DNA of 64,000 nt from Mycobacterium sp. SMC-2. GTDB lineage: Bacteria; Actinomycetota; Actinomycetes; Mycobacteriales; Mycobacteriaceae. Made by a program: the position numbers and the translations under genes. The notes under the pieces are model-generated. The model was not told the DNA's origin, ran no database searches, and worked only from the letters and a program-made list of their open reading frames with translations. The number at the start of each line of letters is the position of its first letter. Position 1 is the stretch's first letter. The DNA lies in the NCBI RefSeq assembly GCF_025263485.1, contig NZ_CP079863.1, positions 2,852,001 through 2,916,000 of the forward strand. The letters run 5' to 3'. Shown one piece after another: positions 42,792-52,907 of this stretch.

Positions 42792-44804
42792 TTGAGCACC
42801 CCCGCGCGCACCCATGTCCAGGTCGAACCCATCGCCCGGGTGCTGCCGATGCTCTCGGTGCCGCACCTGGACCGCGAGTTCGACTATCTAGTGTCGGCCG
42901 AGCAGTCCGACGATGCCCACCCGGGTGTGCGGGTGCGGGTGCGGTTTCACGGGCGGCTGGTCGACGCGTTCGTGCTGGAGCGCCGCAACGACACCGACCA
43001 TCAGGGGCAACTCGGTTGGCTGGACCGCGTCGTGTCGCCCGAACCGGTGCTGACCCCCGAGATACGTCGGTTGGTCGACGCGGTGGCGGCGCGCTACGCC
43101 GGAACCCGGCCGGACGTGCTGCGCCTGGCGGTGCCGCCCCGGCACGCCCGGGTGGAGGCGGAACCGACGGCCGTCCTGCGGCTGCCGGTGCCCGCGCCCG
43201 TCGATCCGTCCGCGTGGGAGGCGTACGGGCGGGGTGCCCAGTTCCTGGACGCTCTGGCCGAGTCTCGGGCCGCGCGGGCCGTCTGGCAGGCCCTGCCGGG
43301 GGAGTCGTGGGCGGACCGATTCGCCGAGGCCGCCGCGCAGACCATCCGCGCCGGGCGGACGGCCCTGGCGATCGTGCCCGACCAGCGCGACCTGGACACC
43401 TTGTGGCGGGCCGCGACCGCGCGGATCGACGAGAACGGTGTGGTGGCGCTTGCGGCCGGACTCGGGCCGGCCGCTCGCTATCGCCGGTGGCTTGCCGCGC
43501 TGCGCGGTCATGCGCGGCTGGTAATGGGCACTCGCAGCGCGGTTTTCGCGCCGCTGAGCGATTTGGGCCTCGTCATGGTGTGGGCCGACGCCGACGACAG
43601 CCTGGCCGAGCCCCGGGCACCGTACCCGCACGCGCGGGAGGTGGCGATGCTGCGCGCGCATCAGGCGCGGTGCGCCGCGCTGATCGCGGGGTACGCGCGC
43701 ACCGCCGAGGCGCAGGCGTTGGTGCGCAGCGGATGGGCGCACGACATCGTCGCGGCCCGGGCGGTGGTGCGCGCCCGCACGCCGCGCGTGGTCGCCCTCG
43801 ACGACACCGGCTACGCGGACGAACGCGACCCGGCCGCGCGCACCGCGCGCATCCCGTCGATCGCGCTGCGCGCCGCCCGTTCGTCGCTGCAGGCCGGGGC
43901 GCCGGTGCTGGTGCAGGTGCCGCGGCGCGGGTATGTCCCGTCGCTGGCCTGCGCGCGCTGCCGCACCATCGCCCGGTGCCGGCACTGCACGGGCCCCCTC
44001 TCACTAGCCGAGCCGTCGCAGGAGGGCGGCCAGGCGCTGGTCTGCCGGTGGTGCGGGCGAATCGACCCGACGCGGCGGTGCGCGCGCTGCGGGTCGGACG
44101 CGGTGCGCGCCGTCGTCGTGGGGGCGCGCCGCACCGCCGAGGAGCTCGGGCGTGCATTTCCCGGTACCGCGGTGATCACCTCGTCGGGTGACGGCGTCGT
44201 GCCGGAGGTCGCCGCCGGCCCGGCCCTGGTGGTGGCCACCCCGGGGGCGGAACCGGTCGCGTCGGGCGGCTACGGGGCGGCGTTGTTGTTGGACACCTGG
44301 GCGCTGCTCGGACGGCAGGACCTGCGTGCCGCCGAGGACGCGTTGTGGCGCTGGATGACCGCCGCGGCGCTCGTGCGTGCCCGCGGCGACGGCGGAGTCG
44401 TGCTGGCGGTGGCCGACTCGTCTATCCCCACGGTGCAATCGCTGATCCGCTGGGATCCGGTGGGTCACGCCGACGCCGACTTGGCGGCCCGAACGGAGTT
44501 GGGCCTGCCGCCGAGCGTGCACATCGCGGCCCTGGACGGCGCCGCCGATGCGGTGGCGGCGCTGCTCGAAGAGGCCGGCCTGCCGGAGGGGGCCGACGTG
44601 CTGGGACCCGTGGATTTGCCGGCGGGCGTGCGCCGCCCGGCGGGCACCCCGGCCGACGTGCCGGTGACCAGGATGCTGGTGCGCGCGCGCCGGGAGCAGG
44701 GCCTGGCGCTGGCCGCGGCGCTGCGCCGCGGCGTGAGCGTGCTGTCCGCCCGCCAGACCCACGAGCCGGTCCGGGTACAGATCGATCCACTGCATATCGG
44801 ATGA
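42792..44804 (+). CDS. priA: PriA-like replication restart protein lacking helicase motifs
   Basis: A 670-residue actinobacterial PriA (Rv1402). The N-terminal DNA-binding domain (VLPMLSVPHLDREFDYLV) and the zinc-binding cysteines (CARCRTIARCRHC, CRWCG, CARCGSD) are conserved. The helicase core is degenerate: the expected Walker A GxxGxGKT region reads ALPGESWADRF and the DEEH box region reads VMVWADADDSLAEP, with no intact ATP-binding lysine. It may act only as a primosome assembly platform. It starts at a TTG at 42792 with no close alternative. Confidence 0.9.
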   Translation: MSTPARTHVQVEPIARVLPMLSVPHLDREFDYLVSAEQSDDAHPGVRVRVRFHGRLVDAFVLERRNDTDHQGQLGWLDRVVSPEPVLTPEIRRLVDAVAARYAGTRPDVLRLAVPPRHARVEAEPTAVLRLPVPAPVDPSAWEAYGRGAQFLDALAESRAARAVWQALPGESWADRFAEAAAQTIRAGRTALAIVPDQRDLDTLWRAATARIDENGVVALAAGLGPAARYRRWLAALRGHARLVMGTRSAVFAPLSDLGLVMVWADADDSLAEPRAPYPHAREVAMLRAHQARCAALIAGYARTAEAQALVRSGWAHDIVAARAVVRARTPRVVALDDTGYADERDPAARTARIPSIALRAARSSLQAGAPVLVQVPRRGYVPSLACARCRTIARCRHCTGPLSLAEPSQEGGQALVCRWCGRIDPTRRCARCGSDAVRAVVVGARRTAEELGRAFPGTAVITSSGDGVVPEVAAGPALVVATPGAEPVASGGYGAALLLDTWALLGRQDLRAAEDALWRWMTAAALVRARGDGGVVLAVADSSIPTVQSLIRWDPVGHADADLAARTELGLPPSVHIAALDGAADAVAALLEEAGLPEGADVLGPVDLPAGVRRPAGTPADVPVTRMLVRARREQGLALAAALRRGVSVLSARQTHEPVRVQIDPLHIG

Positions 44805-44851
44805 CCTGGCCAAATCCTGCCCGAGGCGATAGTATGCATCGGAAACAATTC

Positions 44852-44885
44852 CTGACTACGACATTGGGAAGGTTGTTACACTTCC
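44852..44885 (+). promoter_or_regulatory. Putative promoter and operator of the MarR gene
   Basis: CTGACT (44852-44857) and TACACT (44877-44882) are spaced 19 bases apart. An inverted repeat GGAAG-N9-CTTCC (44867-44871 and 44881-44885) overlaps the -10 hexamer and is a candidate autoregulatory operator. The start codon is 48 bases further on. Confidence 0.35.
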
Positions 44886-44932
44886 TGTTCTCCGGCCGCC
44901 GGTAGCCGGAGGCGATCCCTAGAAGGGGCCAG

Positions 44933-45421
44933 ATGGCAACGGACAACGCGACGACAGCGGACGAGTCGCTGGATGTAATCACCGACGCTTTGCTGACGGC
45001 TTCCCGCCTGCTGGTTGCCATCTCGGCGCGCTCGATCGAACAGGTGGACGAGACCATCACGATTTCGCAATTCCGGACGCTGGTGATCCTGTCCAATCGG
45101 GGCCCGGTCAACCTGGCCACACTGGCCGGGCTGCTCGGGGTGCAACCATCGGCCACCGGGCGGATGGTCGACCGGCTGGTCGCGGCCGGGCTGATCGACC
45201 GCCTCCCGCACCCGACCTCCCGGCGCGAGCTGCTGGCCGCGCTGACCAAGCGGGGGCGCGAGGTCGTTCGTCAGGTCACCTCGTTCCGGCGCGCGGAGAT
45301 CGCGGCCATCGTGGGGAAGATGCCGCCGCCGGAGCGGCGCGGGCTGGTGCGGGCCCTGACCGCGTTCACCGCGGCCGGCGGTGAGCCCGATGTGCACCTG
45401 GACGCCGACATCGACCTTTAG
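44933..45421 (+). CDS. MarR-family transcriptional regulator (Rv1404-like)
   Basis: A 162-residue winged helix regulator. The recognition region is NLATLAGLLGVQPSATGRMVDRLVAAGLIDR, quoted here in parts, with the wing at PTSRRELLAALTKRG. The N-terminal dimerisation helix begins LDVITDALLTASRLLVAISAR. The M. tuberculosis orthologue Rv1404 controls the neighbouring methyltransferases Rv1403c and Rv1405c and responds to acid stress; only the Rv1405c-like gene is kept here. Its 3' end overlaps that convergent gene by four bases. The ATG follows AGAAGGGG. Confidence 0.88.
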   Translation: MATDNATTADESLDVITDALLTASRLLVAISARSIEQVDETITISQFRTLVILSNRGPVNLATLAGLLGVQPSATGRMVDRLVAAGLIDRLPHPTSRRELLAALTKRGREVVRQVTSFRRAEIAAIVGKMPPPERRGLVRALTAFTAAGGEPDVHLDADIDL

Positions 45422-46230
45422 CGCTTCTGGGCGGTGACCAGCAGGTACTCCCAATTCATGGTGCCGTCGGAGAGGTATTGCTGGGCGAGTTCGACGAGTT
45501 GGGCGTCGAGCTCGGCGGCCAACACGCGGTTGTGGCCGATGTTCGCGTAGGCCTCGATCGTCGGGCCGTAGTGGTTCTTGAAGTAGGTGTGCACCGCGTC
45601 GGCGCTGTCGAACCGGTTCACTTCCAGCATTCCCCGCACCGCGGTCATCGGGCCGACGCGGTCGCCGAGCAGTCTGGTGACATAGCCCTCCCGCCCCCAC
45701 AGCGGGGCGGGTGGTACGGCCGGCGACAGGCTGGGCCGATAGGGCCTGATGGTGGCAAGCATCCGGCCGAAGAACCCGGCCGGTGTCCAGCTGATCACGC
45801 CGATCGTTCCGCCCGGCCGGCAGACCCGGACCAGTTCGTCGGCGGCCCGCTGTTGGTCCGATGCGAACTGCACGCCGATCGCGGAGACGACGACGTCGAA
45901 CTCGCCGTCGCCGAAGGGCAGCGCGTGCGCGTTGGCTTCCCGGTAGTCGATGGTCACGCCCTGTGCGGCGGCCCGGGCCTGCGACCGCTGCAACAGCTCG
46001 GGGGTGAGGTCGCTGGAAACCACGGTGGCGCCCGTCGCGGCGGCCGGTATTGAGATGTTGCCCGAGCCGGCGGCGACGTCGAGCACCCGCACGCCGGGGC
46101 CGATGCCGGTGGCCTCGACCAGGATCGGGCCCAGCGGGGCCATCACTTCCTCGGCCATCCGGGGGTAGTCACCGAGCGCCCATATCGCTCCATGGGGAGC
46201 CGCGTCGCCGATCGCGGTGTCGAGAGTCAT
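45418..46230 (-). CDS. Class I SAM-dependent methyltransferase (Rv1405c-like)
   Basis: A 270-residue methyltransferase of the UbiE/Methyltransf_11 type. Motif I is VLDVAAGSGNISIPAA, motif II includes VVSSDLTPELL, and the late motifs are LPFGDGEFDVVVSAIGVQFA and RVCRPGGTIGVISW. The substrate is unknown; the M. tuberculosis orthologue is strongly induced at low pH. The ATG at 46230 is preceded by GGAGGTC. It is convergent with, and overlaps, the MarR gene that probably regulates it. Confidence 0.87.
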   Translation of the reverse strand: MTLDTAIGDAAPHGAIWALGDYPRMAEEVMAPLGPILVEATGIGPGVRVLDVAAGSGNISIPAAATGATVVSSDLTPELLQRSQARAAAQGVTIDYREANAHALPFGDGEFDVVVSAIGVQFASDQQRAADELVRVCRPGGTIGVISWTPAGFFGRMLATIRPYRPSLSPAVPPAPLWGREGYVTRLLGDRVGPMTAVRGMLEVNRFDSADAVHTYFKNHYGPTIEAYANIGHNRVLAAELDAQLVELAQQYLSDGTMNWEYLLVTAQKR

Positions 46231-46386
46231 CAGACCTCCGTCAAGACAGGACAGGGCTGCCCACTCGACCTCGTTGTCTTTAGCGCGGCAGTGCGGTCAC
46301 AACAGCAGATAGTGCTCCATAGCAATAGTAAGCAGTAGCAATAATACACATGCGCAACTTCGGATCGGGCGGCGGCCGCGGCTTTC

Positions 46387-46392
46387 TAGACT
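46387..46392 (+). promoter_or_regulatory. -10 hexamer for leaderless fmt
   Basis: TAGACT ends 6 bases before the fmt GTG at 46399. The preceding 168-base divergent region is A/T-rich at 46305-46350, with two AGCAATA copies, and should also hold the methyltransferase promoter. Confidence 0.55.
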
Positions 46393-46398
46393 GGGCCG

Positions 46399-47331
46399 GT
46401 GCGTCTCGTCTTCGCCGGCACCCCCGAACCCGCGTTGCCCGCGCTGCGCCAGCTCATCGACTCGCCCCGTCACGAGGTGATCGCCGTGCTGACCCGGCCC
46501 GACGCCGCCGTCGGCCGGCACGGCAAGCCGCAGCCCTCGCCGGTGGCCCGCGAAGCGCTCGACCGCGGCATCCCGCTGCTGCGACCGGCGCGGCCGAATT
46601 CGGACGAGTTCGTCGCCGAACTGTCGGAGTTGGCGCCGGACTGCTGCGCGGTCGTGGCCTACGGCGCGTTGCTGCGCGAGGCGCTGCTGGCGGTGCCCCC
46701 GCGTGGGTGGATCAACCTGCACTTCTCGCTGCTGCCGGCCTGGCGTGGGGCGGCACCGGTGCAGGCGGCGATCGCGGCCGGGGACACCGTCACCGGGGCG
46801 ACGACGTTCCAGATCGAACCCAGCCTGGACTCCGGCCCCATCTACGGCGTGGTCACCGAGACGATCCGGCCGACCGACACCGCGGGCGAACTGCTTGAGC
46901 GGCTGGCCGTTTCGGGTGCGGCGCTGCTATCGACCACACTGGACGGCATCGAAGATCAGACGTTGACGCCCCGACCGCAGCCCGCCGACGGGGTGAGCAT
47001 CGCGCCGAAGATCACCGTCCAGCAGGCCCGCGTGCGCTGGGACCTGCCGGCGCACGTCGTGGAGCGCCGGATCCGCTCGGTCACACCCAGCCCGGGTGCC
47101 TGGACGCTGATCGGCGACCTGCGCATCAAGCTCGGCCCGGTGCGCATCGAGGCGGATGCGCCAAAGGGCTTGCAGCCCGGCGCGATCCACGTCGACCGCA
47201 AGAACGTGTGGATCGGCACCGGATCGCAAGCCGTGCGGCTGGGCCAAATGCAGCCGCCCGGAAAGAAACTCATGAATGCCGTCGACTGGGCCCGGGGCGC
47301 ACGACTCGACCCCGCCGCGCGGGCGACATGA
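46399..47331 (+). CDS. fmt: Methionyl-tRNA formyltransferase
   Basis: A 310-residue enzyme that formylates initiator Met-tRNA with 10-formyl-THF (Rv1406). The catalytic Asn/His/Asp region is seen as [21 protein letters not shown] and the C-terminal OB-like domain begins [20 protein letters not shown], quoted to 20. The GTG start is placed by the leaderless promoter. It overlaps rsmB by four bases (ATGA), a classic conserved pair. Confidence 0.96.
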   Translation: MRLVFAGTPEPALPALRQLIDSPRHEVIAVLTRPDAAVGRHGKPQPSPVAREALDRGIPLLRPARPNSDEFVAELSELAPDCCAVVAYGALLREALLAVPPRGWINLHFSLLPAWRGAAPVQAAIAAGDTVTGATTFQIEPSLDSGPIYGVVTETIRPTDTAGELLERLAVSGAALLSTTLDGIEDQTLTPRPQPADGVSIAPKITVQQARVRWDLPAHVVERRIRSVTPSPGAWTLIGDLRIKLGPVRIEADAPKGLQPGAIHVDRKNVWIGTGSQAVRLGQMQPPGKKLMNAVDWARGARLDPAARAT

Positions 47332-48716
47332 GCCCGCCCCGACCGCCGGACCGCGGGCGCGGCAAGCGGCGCCGGCCGCTCGACCCCGCGCGCGCCGCCG
47401 CGTTCGACGTGCTGCGCGCGGTCAGCGAGCGCGACGCCTACGCGAACCTGGCCCTGCCCGCCCTGCTGCGCGAACGCGGGATCAGCGGTCGCGACGCCGC
47501 GTTCGCCACCGAGCTGACCTACGGCACCTGCCGCACCCGGGGCCTGCTCGACGCGGTGATCGGCGCCGCCGCGAGGCGCTCGCCGGACACCATCGACCCG
47601 GTGCTGCTCGACCTGCTACGTCTCGGCACTTACCAGCTGCTACGCACCCGGGTCGACACGTACGCCGCGGTATCCACCACGGTGGAACAGGCCGGTATCG
47701 AATTCGATTCGGCCCGAGCGGGTTTCGTCAACGGCGTGCTGCGCACCATCGCCGCCCGGGACGAGAAGTCCTGGGTCGAGGAGCTGGCGCCCGACCCGGC
47801 GCGGGATCCGGTCGGGCATGCCGCCTTCGTGCACGCCCACCCCCGCTGGATCGCCCAGGCCTTCGCCGACGCGCTCGGGACGGCCGCGGACGAGCTCGAG
47901 GCGGTGCTGGCCAGCGACGACGAACGGCCGCAGGTGCACCTGGCGGCCCGGCCCGGGGTGCTGACCGCCGCGGAGCTGGCCGACGCGGTCGGCGGCACGG
48001 TCGGCCGGTATTCGCCCTATGCGGTGTACCTGCCGGGTGGGGATCCCGGGCGGTTGGCGCCGGTGCGCGACGGCGCCGCCCTGGTCCAGGACGAGGGCAG
48101 CCAGCTGGTCGCGCGGGCGCTGACGCTGGCGCCGGTCGAGGGCGACACCGGCCGGTGGCTGGATCTGTGCGCCGGGCCGGGCGGCAAGACCGCGCTGCTG
48201 GCCGCGGTGGCGGCCGGGTCCGGGGCCCGCGTCACGGCGGTGGAGCCGGCCCCGCGCCGCGCCGACCTGGTGGCCGAGAACGCCCGCGGTCTCCCGGTCG
48301 ACGTGCTGCGCGTCGACGGGCGCCAGACCGGACTCGAGCCGGCCTTCGACCGGGTGCTGGTCGACGCGCCGTGCACCGGGCTGGGCGCGTTGCGGCGCCG
48401 GCCCGAGGCGCGGTGGCGGCGCCAGCCGGCCGACGTGCCGGCGCTCACCAAGCTGCAACGCGAGCTGCTGGGCGCCGCGATCGCGCTGACCCGGCCGGGC
48501 GGTGTGGTGCTCTATGCGACCTGTTCGCCGCACCTCGCCGAAACCGTCGGGGTGGTCGCCGACGCGCTCCGCCGGCACCCGGTGTGCGCGTTGGACGCCC
48601 GGCCGCTGTTCGAGCCCGTCACCGGGCTGGGGGACGGGCCGTACGTCCAGCTCTGGCCGCATCGGCACGGCACCGACGCCATGTTCGCCGCCGCGCTGCG
48701 CCGCGAGGCGGGGTAG
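47328..48716 (+). CDS. rsmB: 16S rRNA m5C967 methyltransferase
   Basis: A 462-residue Fmu/RsmB enzyme (Rv1407). The N-terminal NusB-like RNA-binding domain (residues about 15-150, [20 protein letters not shown]) is followed by the methyltransferase domain: SAM motif [16 protein letters not shown], then the two catalytic cysteines in [19 protein letters not shown] and [14 protein letters not shown]. Both cysteines of the m5C mechanism are present. An Arg-rich leader ([12 protein letters not shown]) starts the protein. It is translationally coupled to fmt. Confidence 0.95.
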   Translation: MSPPRPPDRGRGKRRRPLDPARAAAFDVLRAVSERDAYANLALPALLRERGISGRDAAFATELTYGTCRTRGLLDAVIGAAARRSPDTIDPVLLDLLRLGTYQLLRTRVDTYAAVSTTVEQAGIEFDSARAGFVNGVLRTIAARDEKSWVEELAPDPARDPVGHAAFVHAHPRWIAQAFADALGTAADELEAVLASDDERPQVHLAARPGVLTAAELADAVGGTVGRYSPYAVYLPGGDPGRLAPVRDGAALVQDEGSQLVARALTLAPVEGDTGRWLDLCAGPGGKTALLAAVAAGSGARVTAVEPAPRRADLVAENARGLPVDVLRVDGRQTGLEPAFDRVLVDAPCTGLGALRRRPEARWRRQPADVPALTKLQRELLGAAIALTRPGGVVLYATCSPHLAETVGVVADALRRHPVCALDARPLFEPVTGLGDGPYVQLWPHRHGTDAMFAAALRREAG

Positions 48717-48789
48717 CGGGGCGGCGACTCAGCGGACCCGGCCGCCGCCACGCTGCGCCGCCTAGCGTGAACGGGGGCGCGACGCTCAG

Positions 48790-48795
48790 TAGTGT
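48790..48795 (+). promoter_or_regulatory. -10 hexamer for leaderless rpe
   Basis: TAGTGT ends 7 bases before the rpe ATG at 48803, in the 86-base gap after rsmB. Confidence 0.5.
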
Positions 48796-48802
48796 GGCGC
48801 AC

Positions 48803-49492
48803 ATGCCTGGCAACACCGGTAGGCCGCTGATCGCGCCGTCCATCCTCGCCGCCGATTTCGCGCGGCTGGCCGATGAGGCGGCCGCGGTGGGGGGCGCCGA
48901 CTGGCTGCACGTCGATGTGATGGACAACCACTTCGTGCCTAACCTGACCATCGGGCTGCCGGTGGTCGAGAGCCTGCTGGCGACCACGACCATCCCGATG
49001 GACTGCCATCTGATGATCGAGGACCCCGACCGTTGGGCGCCCGGCTACGCCGAGGCCGGCGCCTACAACGTCACCTTCCACGCCGAGGCCACCGACAACC
49101 CGGTCGCGGTGGCGCGCGACATCCACGCCGCGGGCGCCAAGGCGGGGATCAGTGTCAAGCCGGGAACCCCGCTGGAGCCGTACCTGGAAATCCTGCCGCA
49201 CTTCGACACCCTGCTCATCATGTCGGTCGAGCCCGGCTTCGGCGGCCAGAGCTTCATCCCCGAGGTGCTGAGCAAGGTCCGCGCCGTGCGCAAGCTAATC
49301 GACGCTGGAGAGCTGAGGATCCTGGTCGAGATCGACGGCGGCATCAACGACGAAACCATCGAGCAGGCCGCCGAGGCCGGCGTCGACTGCTTCGTCGCCG
49401 GGTCGGCCGTCTACGGCGCCGAGGACCCGGAGGCCGCCGTGGAGGCGCTGCGGAGGCAGGCCGCCGCCGCGTCACCGCACCTGCGCCGATGA
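48803..49492 (+). CDS. rpe: Ribulose-phosphate 3-epimerase
   Basis: A 229-residue TIM-barrel metalloenzyme interconverting ribulose 5-phosphate and xylulose 5-phosphate (Rv1408). Family motifs: [32 protein letters not shown] with the metal His and Asp (most homologues have Gly where this has Asn), [16 protein letters not shown] and EIDGGIN with the second Asp, then VAGSAVYG. It links the pentose pathway, which supplies ribulose 5-phosphate to riboflavin synthesis, to the ribG gene it overlaps by four bases. Confidence 0.97.
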   Translation: MPGNTGRPLIAPSILAADFARLADEAAAVGGADWLHVDVMDNHFVPNLTIGLPVVESLLATTTIPMDCHLMIEDPDRWAPGYAEAGAYNVTFHAEATDNPVAVARDIHAAGAKAGISVKPGTPLEPYLEILPHFDTLLIMSVEPGFGGQSFIPEVLSKVRAVRKLIDAGELRILVEIDGGINDETIEQAAEAGVDCFVAGSAVYGAEDPEAAVEALRRQAAAASPHLRR

Positions 49493-50511
49493 ATCGACCC
49501 GACGGCGGCCTCGACGCGGCCATGCGCCTGGCGATCGAACAGTCCAACCAGGTCAAGGGCACCACCTATCCGAACCCGCCGGTGGGGGCGGTCATCCTCG
49601 ACGCCGGCGGCGTGGTCGTCGGCGTCGGCGGCACCGAACCCGCCGGTGGGGACCACGCCGAGGTATTGGCATTGCGGCGAGCCGGCGACCTGGCGGTCGG
49701 CGGGACGGCGGTGGTCACCCTCGAGCCCTGCAACCACTACGGCAAGACCCCGCCGTGCGTGAACGCCCTTCTGGAATCGAAGGTGGCGGCGGTGGTTTAC
49801 GGCGTCGCCGACCCGAACCCGGCCGCCGCCGGTGGCGCGGCCCGGCTCACGGAGGCCGGCGTGCAGGTGACGCCCGGAGTGCTGGCCGACGAGGTGGCCG
49901 GCGGGCCGCTGCGGGAGTGGCTGCACAAACAGCGGACCGGGCTGCCGCATGTGACCTGGAAATACGCCAGCAGCGTCGACGGCCGCAGCGCGGCCGCCGA
50001 TGGCACCAGCCAATGGATTTCCAGCGAGGCCTCGCGGCTGGACGTGCATCGCCGCCGCGCGGCCGCCGATGCGATCGTCGTCGGCACCGGCACCGTGCTG
50101 GCCGACGACCCGGCGTTGACCGCCCGGTTGCCCGACGGCTCGCTGGCCGCTCGGCAACCGCTGCGCGTGGTGGTGGGCCTACGCGAAATACCGTCGGAGG
50201 CAAAGGTTCTCAACGACGATTCACGCACCATGGTGATCCGCACGCATGATCCGATGGAGGTGATCAAGGCGCTAACGGATCGCACCGACGTCCTGCTGGA
50301 GGGGGGTCCAACCCTCGCCGGCGCCTTCCTGCGGGCCGGGGCGGTCAACCGCATCCTGGCTTACATCGCGCCGATGCTGTTGGGCGGGCCAGTTTCCGCG
50401 GTCGACGACGTCGGCGTGCCCACCATCGCGCGGGCGTTGCGCTGGCAGTTCGACGGAGTCGACCGCGCCGGGCCGGATCTGGTGCTCAGCCTGGTGCCGC
50501 GTGGCGACTAA
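49489..50511 (+). CDS. ribG: Bifunctional riboflavin deaminase/reductase RibD
   Basis: A 340-residue enzyme (RibD, named ribG in mycobacteria, Rv1409). The N-terminal deaminase domain has the zinc ligands in DHAEVLAL and [17 protein letters not shown]; the C-terminal reductase domain (from about residue 150) has [28 protein letters not shown] and [13 protein letters not shown]. It performs the second and third steps from GTP in riboflavin synthesis. The ATG overlaps the rpe stop. Its TAA lies in a palindrome shared with the convergent P55 gene. Confidence 0.96.
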   Translation: MNRPDGGLDAAMRLAIEQSNQVKGTTYPNPPVGAVILDAGGVVVGVGGTEPAGGDHAEVLALRRAGDLAVGGTAVVTLEPCNHYGKTPPCVNALLESKVAAVVYGVADPNPAAAGGAARLTEAGVQVTPGVLADEVAGGPLREWLHKQRTGLPHVTWKYASSVDGRSAAADGTSQWISSEASRLDVHRRRAAADAIVVGTGTVLADDPALTARLPDGSLAARQPLRVVVGLREIPSEAKVLNDDSRTMVIRTHDPMEVIKALTDRTDVLLEGGPTLAGAFLRAGAVNRILAYIAPMLLGGPVSAVDDVGVPTIARALRWQFDGVDRAGPDLVLSLVPRGD

Positions 50512-50527
50512 GAGCGCTTAGCGCTCT
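50511..50527. terminator. Palindrome spanning two stop codons
   Basis: AGAGCGC (50511-50517), TTA and GCGCTCT (50521-50527) form a perfect stem-loop. The ribG TAA ends at 50511 and the loop is the P55 TAA read on the other strand. It may stop transcription from both sides, although the stem is short and has no T-run. Confidence 0.5.
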
Positions 50528-52074
50528 CCCAACGAGACCTTTTGCGGCTCAGCGACTTCCGGTTCCTCGGCGTGTTCCTTGCGGCCGCCGATGAACAGGC
50601 CCAGCACTGCTCCCACGATGCAGATGACCACGGTGGCGCTGAAGATGTCGCCGTACATCATGGCGAACGCCTTGAGGTACATCGTCCCCTGCGCGGCGAT
50701 CCGCTCCAATAGCGAAGCGTTGGGGGGTATCGCGGCCGTCAACCCCGCCACGATCTGGTTGAACCGGTACAGGCCCCACGCGCTGAGCGCGGCCACACCG
50801 ATCAACATGCCCGTCATCCGGGCCACCACCACGGCCGCCGAGGCAATGCCATGCTGGGCGGACGGGACAACCCGCAGCGCCGCGGAGGTCAGCGGCCCGA
50901 TCACCAGGCCGAGGCCCACACCGGCCACCAGCAGGTCGGCGTGCAACACGGGGACGCTGAACACCCCGAAAATGTCGTGCTTCTGGCTCAGTACATCTTG
51001 GCGCCAGTAGTGAATCAGCCAGTAGCCGTATGCCGCGATCAGCAGCCCGATGAAGGTCATCACCCGGTCGCCCACCCGGGTGGCGATCCAGCCGCCCAGC
51101 ACGGCCCCGACCGGCAGCGCGATCAAGAACCACAGCAGCAACCCGGCGGCCTGCGTCTGGTCCATCTGCAGCACGCCCTGGCCGAACAGCTCCACGTCGA
51201 CCAGGGTCACCATTAGCGCCGCGCCCGCGGCCAACGATGCGCCCAACGCGGCCAGGAAGGGGCGGAAGTGCACCCCCGCCGGCTCGATCAGCCGGGTGCG
51301 CGAGAACCGTTCCCAGAGCATGAACAGCACCGCCACCACGACCGCCCCGATGACCAGGGGCAGCCCGTAGCTCGGCAGGATCTGCTTGCCGTCGGGTTGC
51401 GGGTTGTACAGGCCGATGACCGCGAGGCCGAGGGCGACCGCGAGCAGCACACCACCGACCAGGTCGACCCGCTCGGGTTCTTCCACGCGCTCGTGCGACG
51501 GCAGGCTGAACTGGATCATCGCCATCGCGATCAGGGTCAGCGGGACGTTGATCCAGAACACGTAGCGCCAGTCGTGGAACAGGTACACGATGAAGATCCC
51601 ATACAGCGGGCCCAGCACGCTGCCGAGTTCCTGCGCGGCGCCGATGCCGCCCAGCACGCCGGCGCGGTTGCGCTGAGCCCACAGGTCGGCGCCCAGCGCG
51701 AGCGTCACCGGCAGCAGCGCGCCGCTGGCCACGCCCTGGATGGTGCGGCCGCCGATCAGCAGGTGGAAGTCGCCCCAGTGCCCGGCGAGCGCGGTCACCA
51801 CCGACCCCACCATGAACAGGGCCAGGCTGACCTGCAGCACCAGCTTGCGGCCGAACCGGTCAGACGCCCGCCCCAGCAGCGGCATGGCGGCGATGTAGCC
51901 CAGCAGGTACATCGTGATGATCCAGGTGATGCGCTGCAGCTGGTTAATCGGGATGTGAACGTCGCTCATGATGTCGCGCATGATCGTCACGACGACATAG
52001 GCGTCCAGCGCGCCCAACAGCACCGCCAGGCTGCCGGCGCTGATCGCGACGCGGCGCCCGGCCTGCGAACTCAT
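50518..52074 (-). CDS. MFS transporter P55 (lipid and drug efflux)
   Basis: A 518-residue 14-helix major facilitator of the DHA2 type, the same length as Rv1410c (P55). Visible signatures include the early [18 protein letters not shown] motif D1 region, [16 protein letters not shown] (motif A) and [20 protein letters not shown] (motif C region). In M. tuberculosis P55 works with the lipoprotein LprG to move triacylglycerides to the cell surface, and contributes to drug resistance. The ATG at 52074 overlaps the lprG stop codon, and an upstream start would put unconserved residues in front. The C-terminus is charged and cytoplasmic. Confidence 0.95.
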   Translation of the reverse strand: MSSQAGRRVAISAGSLAVLLGALDAYVVVTIMRDIMSDVHIPINQLQRITWIITMYLLGYIAAMPLLGRASDRFGRKLVLQVSLALFMVGSVVTALAGHWGDFHLLIGGRTIQGVASGALLPVTLALGADLWAQRNRAGVLGGIGAAQELGSVLGPLYGIFIVYLFHDWRYVFWINVPLTLIAMAMIQFSLPSHERVEEPERVDLVGGVLLAVALGLAVIGLYNPQPDGKQILPSYGLPLVIGAVVVAVLFMLWERFSRTRLIEPAGVHFRPFLAALGASLAAGAALMVTLVDVELFGQGVLQMDQTQAAGLLLWFLIALPVGAVLGGWIATRVGDRVMTFIGLLIAAYGYWLIHYWRQDVLSQKHDIFGVFSVPVLHADLLVAGVGLGLVIGPLTSAALRVVPSAQHGIASAAVVVARMTGMLIGVAALSAWGLYRFNQIVAGLTAAIPPNASLLERIAAQGTMYLKAFAMMYGDIFSATVVICIVGAVLGLFIGGRKEHAEEPEVAEPQKVSLGER

Positions 52075-52778
52075 GAACTCACCGGGGGCTTGGTGACCTG
52101 AACCTGCTCCCCCCAATTGGACAACGTGACTTGGACGGAATTGCCCGAACTCTTCTGCAGGTTAGCCTGCACCAGCTGGTGCTCACCGGTCTCCTGAACC
52201 CACACGGTGCTCGGCACCGGCTGAGTCGCGTTGAACTGCGGCATGATCTTGTTCACCGCATCCGCCGACACGTTCCCGCTGATGCGAATGGTGTTCTGCC
52301 CGTTGATGGTGTCGCGGCCCTGGGCCTTGGCGTTGCTGAAGTTGGCCAGCGCGTTGGCCAAGCCGGTGTCCGGGTTCAGCAGCACCGAGACGTCGTAGAT
52401 GTCGGACGCCTTGCCGAAGTCGCTCCACTTGTTCGGCGTGAGCGTGGCGTACAGGTTGCCGTCGACGACCACGAAGTTGGCGTCGATGTCGGATCCGCCG
52501 AGGGTGATCATGGCGTTGCCCGACGCGGCGGTGGCCGGTGTCGTGGTGAGGTCACCGGTCAGCGTCTTGATGGGCAGCCCCTGGATCTTGCCCTGGATCG
52601 ACAGCACGAGGTGCACGCTCTTGACGGACCTGGTGGCGTCGGCGGACTGCTTGACCAAAGTCGTTGCGTCGGGTAGCGGTCCGCCGCTCTGCTTTGAGCC
52701 CGACGAGCAGCCGGCGATCAAAGCGGTGGCGAGGGTCAGTGATGCGAGGACGGCCGAAAGGCGGCGGCGGGTCTGCAT
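52071..52778 (-). CDS. lprG: Lipoprotein LprG, triacylglyceride carrier
   Basis: A 235-residue lipoprotein with a signal peptide ending in the lipobox LIAGC (lipid-modified Cys24). The LppX/LprAFG domain follows: DADFVV-type strand seen as [20 protein letters not shown], then [13 protein letters not shown] and [15 protein letters not shown]. LprG has a hydrophobic pocket that binds triacylated glycolipids and LAM. The ATG at 52778 is chosen over the ATG at 52787 because a TACGAT hexamer ends 7 bases before it and overlaps the upstream ATG. It is cotranscribed with P55 (ATGA overlap). Confidence 0.94.
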   Translation of the reverse strand: MQTRRRLSAVLASLTLATALIAGCSSGSKQSGGPLPDATTLVKQSADATRSVKSVHLVLSIQGKIQGLPIKTLTGDLTTTPATAASGNAMITLGGSDIDANFVVVDGNLYATLTPNKWSDFGKASDIYDVSVLLNPDTGLANALANFSNAKAQGRDTINGQNTIRISGNVSADAVNKIMPQFNATQPVPSTVWVQETGEHQLVQANLQKSSGNSVQVTLSNWGEQVQVTKPPVSS

Positions 52779-52785
52779 ACCTTGC

Positions 52786-52791
52786 ATCGTA
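52786..52791 (-). promoter_or_regulatory. -10 hexamer of the lprG-P55 operon
   Basis: The complement reads TACGAT, 7 bases before the lprG ATG at 52778. Confidence 0.5.
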
Positions 52792-52895
52792 GAGGGTTCC
52801 GCTGACGGGCTTTGGGGACGCGGCGCCGTGGTGTCCGCCCGGCGACGACGCTTTGGCGTGCTCACCAGCGCGGCCGCCGCGTTTCGGCGGCGGAT

Positions 52896-52901
52896 TAACC
52901 T
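52896..52901 (+). promoter_or_regulatory. -10 hexamer for leaderless ribE
   Basis: TAACCT ends 6 bases before the ATG at 52908. There is therefore no room for an FMN riboswitch, and none of its conserved blocks is seen. Confidence 0.55.
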
Positions 52902-52907
52902 GATGGG

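Noticed and set aside
52779..52907. An FMN riboswitch before ribE, or before ribBA at 54213-54387
   Set aside because: ribE appears leaderless and the conserved RFN blocks are absent in both regions.
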